NCBI GenBank assembly: GCA_019420345.1 | Contig: JAHZHI010000034.1 | Location: 1-51,187 of the forward strand | Direction of reading: 5' to 3' | From: Peptococcaceae bacterium | GTDB taxonomy: Bacteria; Bacillota; Peptococcia; Peptococcales; Peptococcaceae | Length of the DNA stretch: 51,187 nucleotides | Shown here: positions 6,914 to 14,429 of the stretch, one piece after another | How positions within the stretch are numbered: position 1 is the stretch's first letter | How the letters are laid out: every line of letters starts with the position of its first letter | Notes under the pieces: model-generated | Told to the model about the DNA's origin: nothing | The model's database searches: none | The model's input: the letters and a program-made list of their open reading frames with translations, nothing else | Position numbers and translations under genes: made by a program

Positions 6914-8023
6914 TTATTCGGCCAGAAGGTGGGCGTAGCAGCTGGCGATTTCCTTAAATTCGAGGGAGAGCACGCCATTTTTGATGAGCGGGTTGGCGGC
7001 TGCGGCGTTGGCGCAGCGTTCGAGGTCATCGGGGGTGATCGGCGTGATTTCGCCGATGAGGTTCCAGAGGCAGTCCTCGAGGTCTTCAAGGGTGTTGACG
7101 TAGAGGCTCTGCATGATGACGTCGCTGACCAGCGGCGCGCGTTCGATGAGGTAGGAGAGCACCGGCGGCAGGATGAGGCCGTAGGCCTGGCCGAGGTGCA
7201 CAGGGCTGACGTAGGTCAGCGGCGAAGCGAGGGCTTCCATGAGGTTGGCGCCGCTGGCGGCAATGGCCAGGCCTGCCTGGTTGGCGGCGAGCATGAGCTG
7301 TTCGTGGATGTCTTCGTCGATGTCGGTTTCTGGGTCGTTGAGTTTGTCAGCGAGTTCGCTGGCGGTGCCGAGGGCGGCGATGGCGATGGCGTCGCTGATC
7401 GGGTTGGCTTTTTCCGAGGTGACGGCTTCGACGGCGCGGCCGAGGGATTTGATGTAGTTGGACACGACGATGTCACGCGGCATGTGCAGGGTGTAGCGCG
7501 GGTCGAGCAGGCTCAGCTTAGGGCTGGCCAGCGGGTTGCGCACGAGGGTAAGGCGATCGAGGCCGCTCTGGGCGACGTGGATCTCTGGGGTGACTTCGGT
7601 GCCGCTGCCGGGCTCTGTTGGAATGCAGACGATGGGCAGCGGACGGGCGATGTCGGTTTGCAGCAGCGTGGCGTTGTCGATGCTTTGCGCGGCCAGCAGG
7701 GCGATGCCTTTGCCGGCTTCGAGGGTGGCATCACAGCCAACGGCGATGACAAAATCCACCTGGCTTTCACGGGCGAGGGCTGCGCCGGCTTCAAGGTTGG
7801 CGATGCCGGGCGCCACTTTGCGGGTGTGCAGGTAGATGGTGCGTTCAATATCGTTAAAATCGAGACAGAAGAGGATTTCCTGCTTTGCCGGGTGGGCATC
7901 GTCAAGGCCGGCGTCCATGACCAGCATGGCATGCTGGCCCATGGCGGCGATGAGCTGAGCGTGTTCAGCCAGGGCATCTTTCTGGAGTATGACATGGGTT
8001 GGAAGTTCGTAGTCTAAAAGCAA
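6914..8023 (-). CDS. Iron-containing alcohol dehydrogenase family protein, metal site degenerate
   Basis: A 369-residue protein with the fold signatures of family III (Fe) alcohol dehydrogenases: the nucleotide-loop region AVGCDATLEAGKGIA near 94-108, then PTEPGSGTEVTPE near 135-147, and a C-terminal helical domain. The TTG start at 8023 follows AAGGAGG at nine bases. Aligning with E. coli FucO from memory, ligand D196 becomes K192, H200 becomes R196, and H263 becomes E263. Only H276 remains near the last ligand, and the usual GGGS has become VGCD. I infer that it does not bind catalytic iron or zinc in the usual way. It may be a binding or regulatory protein, or use another chemistry. It has its own promoter and terminator. 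Confidence 0.8.
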   Translation of the reverse strand: MLLDYELPTHVILQKDALAEHAQLIAAMGQHAMLVMDAGLDDAHPAKQEILFCLDFNDIERTIYLHTRKVAPGIANLEAGAALARESQVDFVIAVGCDATLEAGKGIALLAAQSIDNATLLQTDIARPLPIVCIPTEPGSGTEVTPEIHVAQSGLDRLTLVRNPLASPKLSLLDPRYTLHMPRDIVVSNYIKSLGRAVEAVTSEKANPISDAIAIAALGTASELADKLNDPETDIDEDIHEQLMLAANQAGLAIAASGANLMEALASPLTYVSPVHLGQAYGLILPPVLSYLIERAPLVSDVIMQSLYVNTLEDLEDCLWNLIGEITPITPDDLERCANAAAANPLIKNGVLSLEFKEIASCYAHLLAE

Positions 8024-8062
8024 CGTGGGTCGCCTCCTTTTTTGAGAAATTCCATTTCCCTT

Positions 8063-8091
8063 ATTATCCTCTATTCTTGTAGTAATTGCAA
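8063..8091 (-). promoter_or_regulatory. Promoter of the dehydrogenase-like gene
   Basis: Minus-strand -35 TTGCAA (8086-8091) and -10 GATAAT (8063-8068) separated by 17 bp. A second TTGACA lies further upstream at 8100-8105. Confidence 0.6.
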
Positions 8092-8200
8092 TGATTTTAT
8101 GTCAAGTGGCAAAGGCTGACGGTGGTGGTCTTTTGAAACGCATAAACAGGGCGCCGCCGTGAAATATTAAGGAAATATTCAAGTTTTTTGCGGGCGGCGG

Positions 8201-8208
8201 TGGTATGA
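8201..8208 (+). promoter_or_regulatory. Promoter of stalk-domain gene
   Basis: Extended -10 of the form TGG-TATGAT about 50 bp before the ATG at 8259; no clear -35 box. Confidence 0.4.
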
Positions 8209-8258
8209 TAGATTTATAGCAAGGATGCACAGGGACAGAGAAAGGATGGGGATGTGCG

Positions 8259-9215
8259 ATGAAGTGGCGCATGGTGTTGGTGGTGCTGGTCTGTGCGGCG
8301 GCATTTCTGTGGCCGGGCGCGGCGCAGGCGGAATCGGAGCAGGTATATTTTCGCATCAACGATAAAGGATACGGCGGCTCGTCGGAGATGGGCTTTGTGT
8401 ACATCAGCGACAGCGGGCGCACGATGATGCCGCTGGGGCTGGTGAGCGATGGGCTGGGCTTCACGGCCAAGGAGGACGACGGCAAGATCCATATTTTCAA
8501 TGAAACGGAAGGCGTGGATCTCTGGCTTGAGGTGGGCAGCCGCGGCTACACCTTCAACAGCAAGAAGGGCCGCTTTAAGACGGCGCCGCTGGAGCGGGAC
8601 GGTCATGTGTATCTGCCGGTGCGCGATATTGGCAAGCTTTTCGGCAGTGTGTACTGGGACAATGCCACATGGGTGGTGTGGCTGTATTGTGACGATGCGC
8701 CGCTTTATGATGTGATTGGCGACAAGCTGCTGCGGGCCGATGAGGACGGCATTCACAAGGCTGCGCTGCCGAAGGGCTTCGATCTGGAGGGCGTGGCTGA
8801 GATGTCGATGGTGATTGAGCCGGTGACGCAGGTGGTGTGCAACGATGTGATTTATCTGCGCATCAACTGCGAGGGCGTGTTTGATCAGCCGATTCCGCTG
8901 TTTCGCGTGGAGGACGACGGCACGCTGACCTATCTCTGTGATGTGCCGGGTTCGGGCGGCTTTGCGGTGGACGGCGAGCGGCTGTATACGACGGCCAACA
9001 TGAACGCCGGCGGTTGGAACAGTGCGGACAACGATCCGACGACGCTGTATGCGACAACGCTGGGTGATGCACCGACGACCACGACGTATCATATGAACTT
9101 TGAGATTGTGCGCTGCCAGCTGCAGATCGACGGCAACGATCTCATTGCTACCAATGGCGATGAGCAGCACGTCATTGCGCTGAACGCGCTGGAAGCCTTT
9201 GAGGCGATGAACTGA
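8259..9215 (+). CDS. Secreted stalk-domain (copper amine oxidase N-like) protein
   Basis: A 318-residue exported protein. Residues 1-25 are a signal peptide ending AAQA. The next 120 or so residues form a Cu_amine_oxidN1 'stalk' domain (AYISD/GRTMMPLGLVSDGLGF, then YLPVRDIGKLFG and VYWDNATWVVW). The remaining 170 residues resemble the propeller-like display repeats often found after it (LLRADEDGIHKAALP...). Despite the name, such domains carry no amine oxidase activity; they occur in surface proteins of Clostridia. The protein is a clear paralogue of the one at 46427-47359, sharing the same two-part layout. Its function is unknown. Confidence 0.85.
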   Translation: MKWRMVLVVLVCAAAFLWPGAAQAESEQVYFRINDKGYGGSSEMGFVYISDSGRTMMPLGLVSDGLGFTAKEDDGKIHIFNETEGVDLWLEVGSRGYTFNSKKGRFKTAPLERDGHVYLPVRDIGKLFGSVYWDNATWVVWLYCDDAPLYDVIGDKLLRADEDGIHKAALPKGFDLEGVAEMSMVIEPVTQVVCNDVIYLRINCEGVFDQPIPLFRVEDDGTLTYLCDVPGSGGFAVDGERLYTTANMNAGGWNSADNDPTTLYATTLGDAPTTTTYHMNFEIVRCQLQIDGNDLIATNGDEQHVIALNALEAFEAMN

Positions 9216-9220
9216 TCGGG

Positions 9221-9248
9221 ACACGCGGCCTTGTGCCGCGTGTTTTTT
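9221..9248 (+). terminator. Terminator of stalk-domain gene
   Basis: Stem ACACGCGGC/GCCGCGTGT (9221-9243) followed by a T-tract. Confidence 0.88.
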
Positions 9249-9256
9249 GCGGGCAT

Positions 9257-9292
9257 GAAAAAAGCAGCCCTGGCGGTGAGCCAAAGGCTGCG
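9257..9292 (-). terminator. Terminator of yigZ
   Basis: Minus-strand stem GCAGCC/GGCTGC with a T6 tract, directly beyond the yigZ stop codon. Confidence 0.8.
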
Positions 9293-9300
9293 TTGGTGGT

Positions 9301-9957
9301 TCAGGTTTGTTTGCGTCCTTTGTAGCAGAGGGCGCCCCAGTCGAGGTCGGCGCGGCCGTTGGTCCAGTTGGCGATCTGGGCGCTGGCGGCGTCTTCTTCG
9401 TCGGCGGGGATGTAGAGCCGGTAGTGGACGCGGTCGTCGTAGGTGGTGTCTTCCAGGAGCCAGTCGGTTTTTTCGAGCTGGTGACTGATGGTGCCCTGGA
9501 AGCTGTAGTCGGCAGAGAGGGTGAGGGCGCGGTGGCGCGTCCAGGTGGTGATGCGGGCGGCTTCGAGGCCGACCACGGCGCCGCGGGTGTAGGCGCGGAT
9601 GAGGCCGCCGGCACCGAGCTTGACGCCGCCAAAATAGCGCACAACGCCAACGACGACGTCGGTGAGGCCTTCTTTTTTCAGCACTTCCAGCATGGGCACG
9701 CCGGCGGTGCCGGAAGGCTCGCCGTCATCGGAGAAGCGCATGGTGAGCCCGCCGCGGCCGATGATCCAGGCCGAGCACACGTGGGTGGCCTGGGGGTGCA
9801 GCTCGCGCAGCTCTTTGATGAAGCCGCGGGCTTCGTCCTCTGTGGCGACCGGCAGGGCGTAGCCGATGAAGCGCGATTTTTCGATGATGAATTCGTCTTC
9901 GCCGTAGGCGGCGACACTTTGGTATTCGTCCGGTGATTGTGGGTCCAGTGGGTCCAT
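9301..9957 (-). CDS. yigZ: YigZ family protein (IMPACT family)
   Basis: A 218-residue cytoplasmic protein with the family hallmarks: EFIIEKSRFIGYA near the start, RFSDDGEPSGTAGVPML near residues 74-90, VVGVVRYFGGVKLGAGGL near 100-118, and a C-terminal DUF1949-like domain. The ATG follows AAAGGAGG. The family is related to the eukaryotic translation regulator IMPACT; the bacterial function is not settled. A terminator separates it from the small gene upstream on the same strand. Confidence 0.92.
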   Translation of the reverse strand: MDPLDPQSPDEYQSVAAYGEDEFIIEKSRFIGYALPVATEDEARGFIKELRELHPQATHVCSAWIIGRGGLTMRFSDDGEPSGTAGVPMLEVLKKEGLTDVVVGVVRYFGGVKLGAGGLIRAYTRGAVVGLEAARITTWTRHRALTLSADYSFQGTISHQLEKTDWLLEDTTYDDRVHYRLYIPADEEDAASAQIANWTNGRADLDWGALCYKGRKQT

Positions 9958-9973
9958 GTGGCACCTCCTTTCA

Positions 9974-10002
9974 CAAAAACAGCCTGCCCGAGGGCAGGCG
10001 CT
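9974..10002 (-). terminator. Terminator of the 89-residue protein gene
   Basis: Minus-strand stem AGCGCCTGCCC/GGGCAGGCT with a following T5 tract, between the stop at 10012 and the yigZ start. Confidence 0.8.
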
Positions 10003-10011
10003 GGATGATCC

Positions 10012-10281
10012 TTATGCGTTGTCGGTTTCTTCGATGTAGTAGAGCACGTAAGCGCGCTGTGGATCGGTGTTGATCTTTTCCATGTATTCAGGGCTCAGTG
10101 ATACTTCACCGATGAGGTTGAATGGGGATTCGAAGTCGAAATCTTCTTCTTCGGTGCATTTGCAGATGTCGAGCTGAGCGTTTGGATCTTCATCCGGTTT
10201 TACACCCAGGGCGAGGAACTGCGCCTTTGCGTCGTCGGCGCTGTCTGCAAAAATAATATGAGTATTGGTCGTATGCTGCAT
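10012..10281 (-). CDS. Small acidic hypothetical protein
   Basis: An 89-residue protein starting at an ATG after GGAGG, with its own promoter and terminator. It is acidic (DEDPN, CTEEEDFDFE) and soluble, with a CKC pair near the middle and no signal peptide or membrane segment. I do not recognise the family. The TTHIIFADSADDAKAQFLALG start suggests a small alpha/beta fold. It is independently transcribed and its neighbours give no clue to its role. Confidence 0.75.
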   Translation of the reverse strand: MQHTTNTHIIFADSADDAKAQFLALGVKPDEDPNAQLDICKCTEEEDFDFESPFNLIGEVSLSPEYMEKINTDPQRAYVLYYIEETDNA

Positions 10282-10317
10282 AAAAATGCCTCCTTCAAAC
10301 TTTTATCGTCTATAGGG

Positions 10318-10327
10318 ATTATAGCAC
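10318..10327 (-). promoter_or_regulatory. Promoter of the small acidic protein gene
   Basis: Minus-strand extended -10 TGC-TATAAT with hexamer at 10318-10323, 37 bp before the start codon. Confidence 0.6.
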
Positions 10328-10375
10328 GATCGGCGCATCGGCGTATAGGCGGAATGCGAAAAAGTTTGGAAAACT

Positions 10376-10404
10376 TTGGCAAACACTGCGATCTGCTGTA
10401 TAAT
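10376..10404 (+). promoter_or_regulatory. Promoter of acyltransferase gene
   Basis: -35 TTGGCA (10376-10381), 17-bp spacer, -10 TATAAT (10399-10404). Confidence 0.75.
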
Positions 10405-10442
10405 CGTAGTGAAAAAACGTTGCACGTTGCAGGGAGGCTGTC

Positions 10443-11444
10443 ATGGCGCAGAAACATTACATTCCGATCATTGATTATCTCAAGGCGTTTGCCATTGTGC
10501 TGGTGGTGACGACGCATTTTTTCTCGTACAGCGAAAAGAATTTTCCGCTCTTCATCTATGTGATTCAGATGGGGATGCCGCTGTTTATGTTTATTTCGAG
10601 CTATAATTTTGCCATGTCGGCGGAACGCCACGGGCTGGACACGCTGGGCGCACTCTATGCACCGGCGCAGATGAAGAAGCATTTCGGCGGCATTCTGCCG
10701 GCGTACACGCTGCTCTTTGTGGTGGAGCTGGGGGCCAATCTCTGGCTGGGTGAGCGCTTTTCGCTGGGGGATCTGCTCTATGCTTACATCAGCGGCGGGC
10801 TCAATGGCGGCAGCCACGGCGGCTATTTCTTCTGCATTTACTGGCAGTTTTTGCTTTTGGCGCCGCTTTTGTACCTGCTTTTGCGCCGCTGGCCGACGCA
10901 GACGCTTGTGGCGGCGCTCTTACTGGACATGCTCTATGAATTTGCCGTGGGCGCACTGGACATTCCGCGGGCGCTGAACCGTCTGCTCTTTATCCGCTAT
11001 CTGTTCATCGCGGCCTTTGGGCTGTATTTTTACCTGTGGCGCAGCCGTGTGCGTCTGTGGCTGGTGGCGCTGGGCGCGGTGTTCAGCCTTGGCTACATCA
11101 CGGCGCTGGAATTTTACGGCCTCGACTGGCCGCTGACGACCTACTGGCTCAACACCAATGTGTACGCCAGCTTCTATTATATTGCCGTGGCGGTGTTCGC
11201 CTTCTACTTCTTCGAATACAAGCAGCTGCCGGGCAGGCTGCATACCGTGGTGCGCACGATTGGGCGTTCCACCTGGACGATCTATTTGTTTCAGATGCTC
11301 TTTTTCCGCCTGCATTGGAGCGCGCCGCTCAGCGGGCTGCCGCTGCCGGTGGAAGTGCTCATTGGCGATGCTTTCTGCGTCGCTGTTGGCTGTCTCTGGA
11401 GCGCGCTGGAACGCCGCGCGCGGAAAAAGATGAAAAAAAGTTAA
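10443..11444 (+). CDS. Membrane acyltransferase, family 3
   Basis: A 333-residue integral membrane protein of the acyltransferase-3 (OafA/WecH-like) family. It starts with IIDYLKAFAIVLVVTTHF, which holds the family's conserved catalytic histidine (about residue 26), and shows about ten hydrophobic helices with short basic loops and a lysine-rich tail. Such enzymes transfer acyl groups, often acetyl, to cell-envelope or exported glycans. The substrate here cannot be deduced. It is transcribed alone from a good promoter and ends just before the tRNA promoter. Confidence 0.85.
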   Translation: MAQKHYIPIIDYLKAFAIVLVVTTHFFSYSEKNFPLFIYVIQMGMPLFMFISSYNFAMSAERHGLDTLGALYAPAQMKKHFGGILPAYTLLFVVELGANLWLGERFSLGDLLYAYISGGLNGGSHGGYFFCIYWQFLLLAPLLYLLLRRWPTQTLVAALLLDMLYEFAVGALDIPRALNRLLFIRYLFIAAFGLYFYLWRSRVRLWLVALGAVFSLGYITALEFYGLDWPLTTYWLNTNVYASFYYIAVAVFAFYFFEYKQLPGRLHTVVRTIGRSTWTIYLFQMLFFRLHWSAPLSGLPLPVEVLIGDAFCVAVGCLWSALERRARKKMKKS

Positions 11445-11462
11445 AAATCTCGTAAAAAAGGC

Positions 11463-11491
11463 TTGCGTCCCCGAGCATCTTACGCTATAAT
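11463..11491 (+). promoter_or_regulatory. Promoter of tRNA-Gln
   Basis: -35 TTGCGT (11463-11468), 17-bp spacer, -10 TATAAT (11486-11491). Confidence 0.75.
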
Positions 11492-11505
11492 AATTCTTGC
11501 GTTGT

Positions 11506-11577
11506 TGGGGTATCGCCAAGCGGTAAGGCACATGGCTCTGACCCATGCATTCCTAGGTTCGAATCCTAGTACCCCAG
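11506..11577 (+). tRNA. tRNA-Gln (anticodon CTG)
   Basis: A 72-nt cloverleaf. The acceptor arm is TGGGGTA/TACCCCA with discriminator G. The D arm is GCC/GGC. The anticodon stem CATGG/CCATG encloses CTCTGAC with CTG at positions 34-36. The T arm is CCTAGGTTCGAATCCTAG. No CCA is encoded. Confidence 0.95.
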
Positions 11578-11582
11578 TTCTA

Positions 11583-11613
11583 GCACCTGTCCGGTGGGAC
11601 AGGTGCTTTTTTC
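11583..11613 (+). terminator. Terminator after tRNA-Gln
   Basis: Stem GCACCTGTCC/GGACAGGTGC followed by T6. Confidence 0.9.
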
Positions 11614-11624
11614 ATATTTGAGCA

Positions 11625-11653
11625 TTGACCCTCCCACCGTTAATCGGTATTAT
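11625..11653 (+). promoter_or_regulatory. Promoter of GNAT gene
   Basis: -35 TTGACC (11625-11630), 17-bp spacer, -10 TATTAT (11648-11653). Confidence 0.7.
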
Positions 11654-11683
11654 ATTAGTAAGAAAATGACGAGGTGATTGAGA

Positions 11684-12259
11684 ATGTTTTCTGGAAAAAA
11701 AGTCGTCTTAACCAAACCACAAATTCAGGATGCGGACGTGCTCCAGAAGTGGTATCTGAATAAAGAATTCCGCCAGCTATACGATGGCTACACCGGCAAC
11801 TCGCTGGAAATGATTATGGAAGAGATTCGCAACGGTGCCGACATCTCCGATCCTCATGCGGAGCGTTTGAACTTTTTGGTCTCCACCAAGCACAAAAACA
11901 TTCCGATCGGCGTGGCGTCCATCAGCGACATCGACCGTCAGAATGGCCACGCGCGCATTTCGCTGGGCATTGCCGACACATCACGCCGCCTGGGCTGGTA
12001 TGGCATTGATTTGATGATCGTGCTCTGCGACATCGTGTTTTATCAGTTTGGCTTCAATCGCTGCTACATGCGCATCAATGACAACAACCAGCTGGCGATC
12101 CGCACGGCAACCAACTTTGGCTTCCGCGTGGAAGGACAGCTGCGCAGCCACATCTTCACCGGCGGTGAATACGTGGACCAGTGGGTGCTGGGGCTGCTCA
12201 AGGATGAATACGAAAAAATCTCCATCGTTTCTCGCTGGAAAGCACGCAGCGAGCAGTAA
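11684..12259 (+). CDS. GNAT family N-acetyltransferase (RimJ/RimL-like)
   Basis: A 191-residue protein of the Acetyltransf_3 group: N-terminal LTKPQIQDADVLQKWY, central PIGVASISDIDRQNGHARISLGI, and the acetyl-CoA-binding and C-terminal strands CYMRINDNNQLAIRTATNFGF. These enzymes acetylate amino groups of proteins or small molecules; the substrate is unknown. I chose the ATG at 11684, seven bases after GAGGTG, over the TTG at 11678 that sits almost on the ribosome site. It is transcribed alone. Confidence 0.9.
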   Translation: MFSGKKVVLTKPQIQDADVLQKWYLNKEFRQLYDGYTGNSLEMIMEEIRNGADISDPHAERLNFLVSTKHKNIPIGVASISDIDRQNGHARISLGIADTSRRLGWYGIDLMIVLCDIVFYQFGFNRCYMRINDNNQLAIRTATNFGFRVEGQLRSHIFTGGEYVDQWVLGLLKDEYEKISIVSRWKARSEQ

Positions 12260-12275
12260 ATCAGTGAACAGATGG

Positions 12276-12317
12276 CAGGGAATGAGTGGGCCGCGCCCGT
12301 CATTCCCTGTTTTTTTG
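12276..12317 (+). terminator. Terminator of GNAT gene
   Basis: Stem CAGGGAATGA/TCATTCCCTG with a T8 tract. It lies only 30 bp before the next start codon, leaving little room for a promoter of that gene. Confidence 0.9.
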
Positions 12318-12347
12318 CTTGTGAATAAGAAAGGAGGGCCTCCATCA

Positions 12348-14093
12348 ATGGTCACCAAAGAAAATATTCTTGATTTGCTAAGGTATGGTGAAAGAATTAA
12401 TTTTGAATGTAAGAAAGCAGAAAGCAAATTACCGAACTCTGTATGGGAGACCTACTCATCTTTTGCGAATACAGAAGGCGGCATTATTTTATTTGGGGTT
12501 GAAGAGCATGTAAGGGAAATAGATCCTAAAAAACGATTTTCTTTTGTACACATTGAACATATCAATCAGCGCATTACCGATTTTTGGAATACGATTAACA
12601 GTGAAAAAGTGAATGTTAATATTTTAGTTGACAGCAATGTAGGTTCTTGTGAGATTGATGGGAAAACGATTATGTGGATTGAAGTGCCACGGGCGAGCTA
12701 TAAATACAGGCCAGTCTATATTAACAACAATCCTATCAAAGGCAGTTTTAAACGCAATAACGAGGGCGATTATCATTGTACAGAAGATGAAGTTAAAGCC
12801 ATGTTTCGAGATGCCAGTGATTCAGGCAATGATGGTGGTTTGTTAGATGGCTACACGATGGCAGATATCGATAGGGATTCATTAAGAGCATATCGTATTG
12901 AATTTGAACATCAAAATCCTGAGCACATTTGGAACAGTATTGAAGATCAAGAGTTTCTTAAAAATATGGGTGGATATGCAATTGATCGCAGTACAGGCAA
13001 AGCATGGTTAACTGCTGCAGGTTTGTTGATGTTTGGTAAAGGCATTGCTATTCGAGAACGGTTTGATAATATTCGGATGGACTATATAGATGAAAGCAAT
13101 CTTTCATCTGGTGCACGTTGGAGTGATCGACTTACGTATGACGGTCAATGGGAAAACAATCTTTATAATTTTGTGCGTCGAATTATGCCAAAATTGGTGA
13201 GAGATATTAAGCGTCCTTTTCAATTGAACGGTATGGTGCGTATAGATGATACTATGGTTCATAAGGCAATCAGAGAAGCTCTTATAAATATGGTGATTCA
13301 TAGTGATTATTTGATTACGGGCGTGCTTAAGGTGATAAAGTCAGATAAAGGTTTTTTGTTTTCCAATCCCGGCCATTTAAAGCTTCCAGTTCGGGACATT
13401 TACGAAGGTGGACATTCTTTGGCTAGAAATCCTCGCATACAAACGATGTTTCGAATGATTGGTTTAGGGGATAATATTGGCTCAGGCTTTCCAGCCATTT
13501 TAAATGCGTGGGCAACAGAAAATTGGAGAAAACCCGATTTGAGTCAGAATGAAAATTTGCATCAGGTTGAATTGCGATTATGGACAATTTCTTTGATGCC
13601 TGAGGAATGTTCAGAGTACCTGCAACGTTTATTTGGCTCAACTTACTTGCAGTTAAATCGGGAAGAACAGATTATTCTTGGGACTGCATATTTGGAAAAT
13701 AGCGTAACAAATAGCCGCCTGCAATCAATATTAGAATTGCACAGTGTGGACATTGGTCATCTCCTTTCTGCGTTGGTTGATAAAGAGATGCTTGTGGTCA
13801 ATAAAAAAGGACGCTGGACAAGTTATTATTTAAATCGTGACTATGATGCGCAGAATCAACAGATAGATATTTACACAATCTCTCATGAGGCGCCTGTTCT
13901 AAAAAATGAAACGGATCAAATCATCTATGATTACATTAAGGTAAATGGGTTTATTACAGCGGCTCAGATCTGTTCTATTACCAGAATAAAAACATCTGCT
14001 GGTGCGTCTAAAGCGACGAAACGATTGATTGAAGCAGGATTGGTTGAAAAGGTTAGAAAAGGAAGAAGTTTTATATATCAACTGAAAATTTAG
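12348..14093 (+). CDS. AlbA_2-domain, ATP-binding transcriptional regulator-like protein
   Basis: A 581-residue protein of the 'putative DNA-binding/RecG-like' group. The N-terminal AlbA_2 (Schlafen-like) domain has ERINFECKKAES and WETYSSFANTEGGIILFGVEE. A middle region carries a GHKL-type ATPase core (REALINMVIHSDY, FSNPGHL, GSGFPAI). The C-terminus has winged-helix segments (IKVNGFITAAQICSITRIK...). The ATG at 12348 follows AAAGGAGGG. These proteins are common in accessory DNA and near defence or regulatory genes; the role here is unknown. The gene is much AT-richer than its neighbours and has no clear promoter of its own, suggesting insertion. Out-of-frame 32-bp repeats follow the stop codon. 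Confidence 0.85.
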   Translation: MVTKENILDLLRYGERINFECKKAESKLPNSVWETYSSFANTEGGIILFGVEEHVREIDPKKRFSFVHIEHINQRITDFWNTINSEKVNVNILVDSNVGSCEIDGKTIMWIEVPRASYKYRPVYINNNPIKGSFKRNNEGDYHCTEDEVKAMFRDASDSGNDGGLLDGYTMADIDRDSLRAYRIEFEHQNPEHIWNSIEDQEFLKNMGGYAIDRSTGKAWLTAAGLLMFGKGIAIRERFDNIRMDYIDESNLSSGARWSDRLTYDGQWENNLYNFVRRIMPKLVRDIKRPFQLNGMVRIDDTMVHKAIREALINMVIHSDYLITGVLKVIKSDKGFLFSNPGHLKLPVRDIYEGGHSLARNPRIQTMFRMIGLGDNIGSGFPAILNAWATENWRKPDLSQNENLHQVELRLWTISLMPEECSEYLQRLFGSTYLQLNREEQIILGTAYLENSVTNSRLQSILELHSVDIGHLLSALVDKEMLVVNKKGRWTSYYLNRDYDAQNQQIDIYTISHEAPVLKNETDQIIYDYIKVNGFITAAQICSITRIKTSAGASKATKRLIEAGLVEKVRKGRSFIYQLKI

Positions 14094-14165
14094 TTGGTGA
14101 ATCGGTTGGTGAATTGAAAAATCAGTTGGTGAATTGGTTGGTGAATTGAAAAATCAGTTGGTGAA
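14094..14165 (+). repeat. 32-bp direct repeats after the AlbA_2 gene
   Basis: The unit TTGGTGAATYGG plus TTGGTGAATTGAAAAATCAG is present twice, then a third partial copy, starting immediately after the TAG. Read one base back, the DNA encodes LVGESVGELKNQLVN. This resembles the GE-V-GE type linkers I recall from this protein family, so it may be a degenerated coding extension. Confidence 0.75.
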
Positions 14166-14222
14166 TCGGTTATCGAAATGGTTTCATGTGTTAACAGTGC
14201 CTTCGTTTTCGGTCGTGAATAA

Positions 14223-14242
14223 ATGCCTTTTCGGGCATTTTT
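14223..14242 (+). terminator. Probable terminator of AlbA_2 gene
   Basis: Short stem ATGCC/GGCAT with a T5 tract. Confidence 0.55.
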
Positions 14243-14246
14243 CGAC

Positions 14247-14275
14247 TTGCACGGGGCGGGTGGATTCGCTACAAT
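14247..14275 (+). promoter_or_regulatory. Promoter of the ECF/coaX operon
   Basis: -35 TTGCAC (14247-14252), 17-bp spacer, -10 TACAAT (14270-14275). Transcription should begin near 14282, leaving a leader of about 150 nt. Confidence 0.7.
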
Positions 14276-14277
14276 AT

Positions 14278-14418
14278 AACAGGTATCTGGCGGCAGTCGC
14301 GAGACGCTGTACAGAGCCTGTTTTTTTATTGCGTTTCTATCTCAGAACAAGCCACCTGGAGCTGAAACGGCCCGGGATGGACTGCGTGGAGAACGCAGTC
14401 CTGGCAAAAACAAGCTAG
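14278..14418 (+). promoter_or_regulatory. Structured leader RNA of the ECF/coaX operon (attenuator candidate)
   Basis: A first compound hairpin (ACAGG/CCTGT, TCTG/CAGA, CAG/CTG; about 14279-14323) is followed at once by T7, like an intrinsic terminator. A second strong hairpin, GGACTGCGT/ACGCAGTCC (about 14378-14402), lies just before the ribosome site. The arrangement suggests conditional termination. I cannot assign a known riboswitch class. Confidence 0.5.
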
Positions 14419-14429
14419 GAGGAATCAAC

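Noticed and set aside
8259..9215. True copper amine oxidase
   Set aside because: Only the small stalk-like N-terminal domain is present; the catalytic domain with its topaquinone tyrosine is absent.
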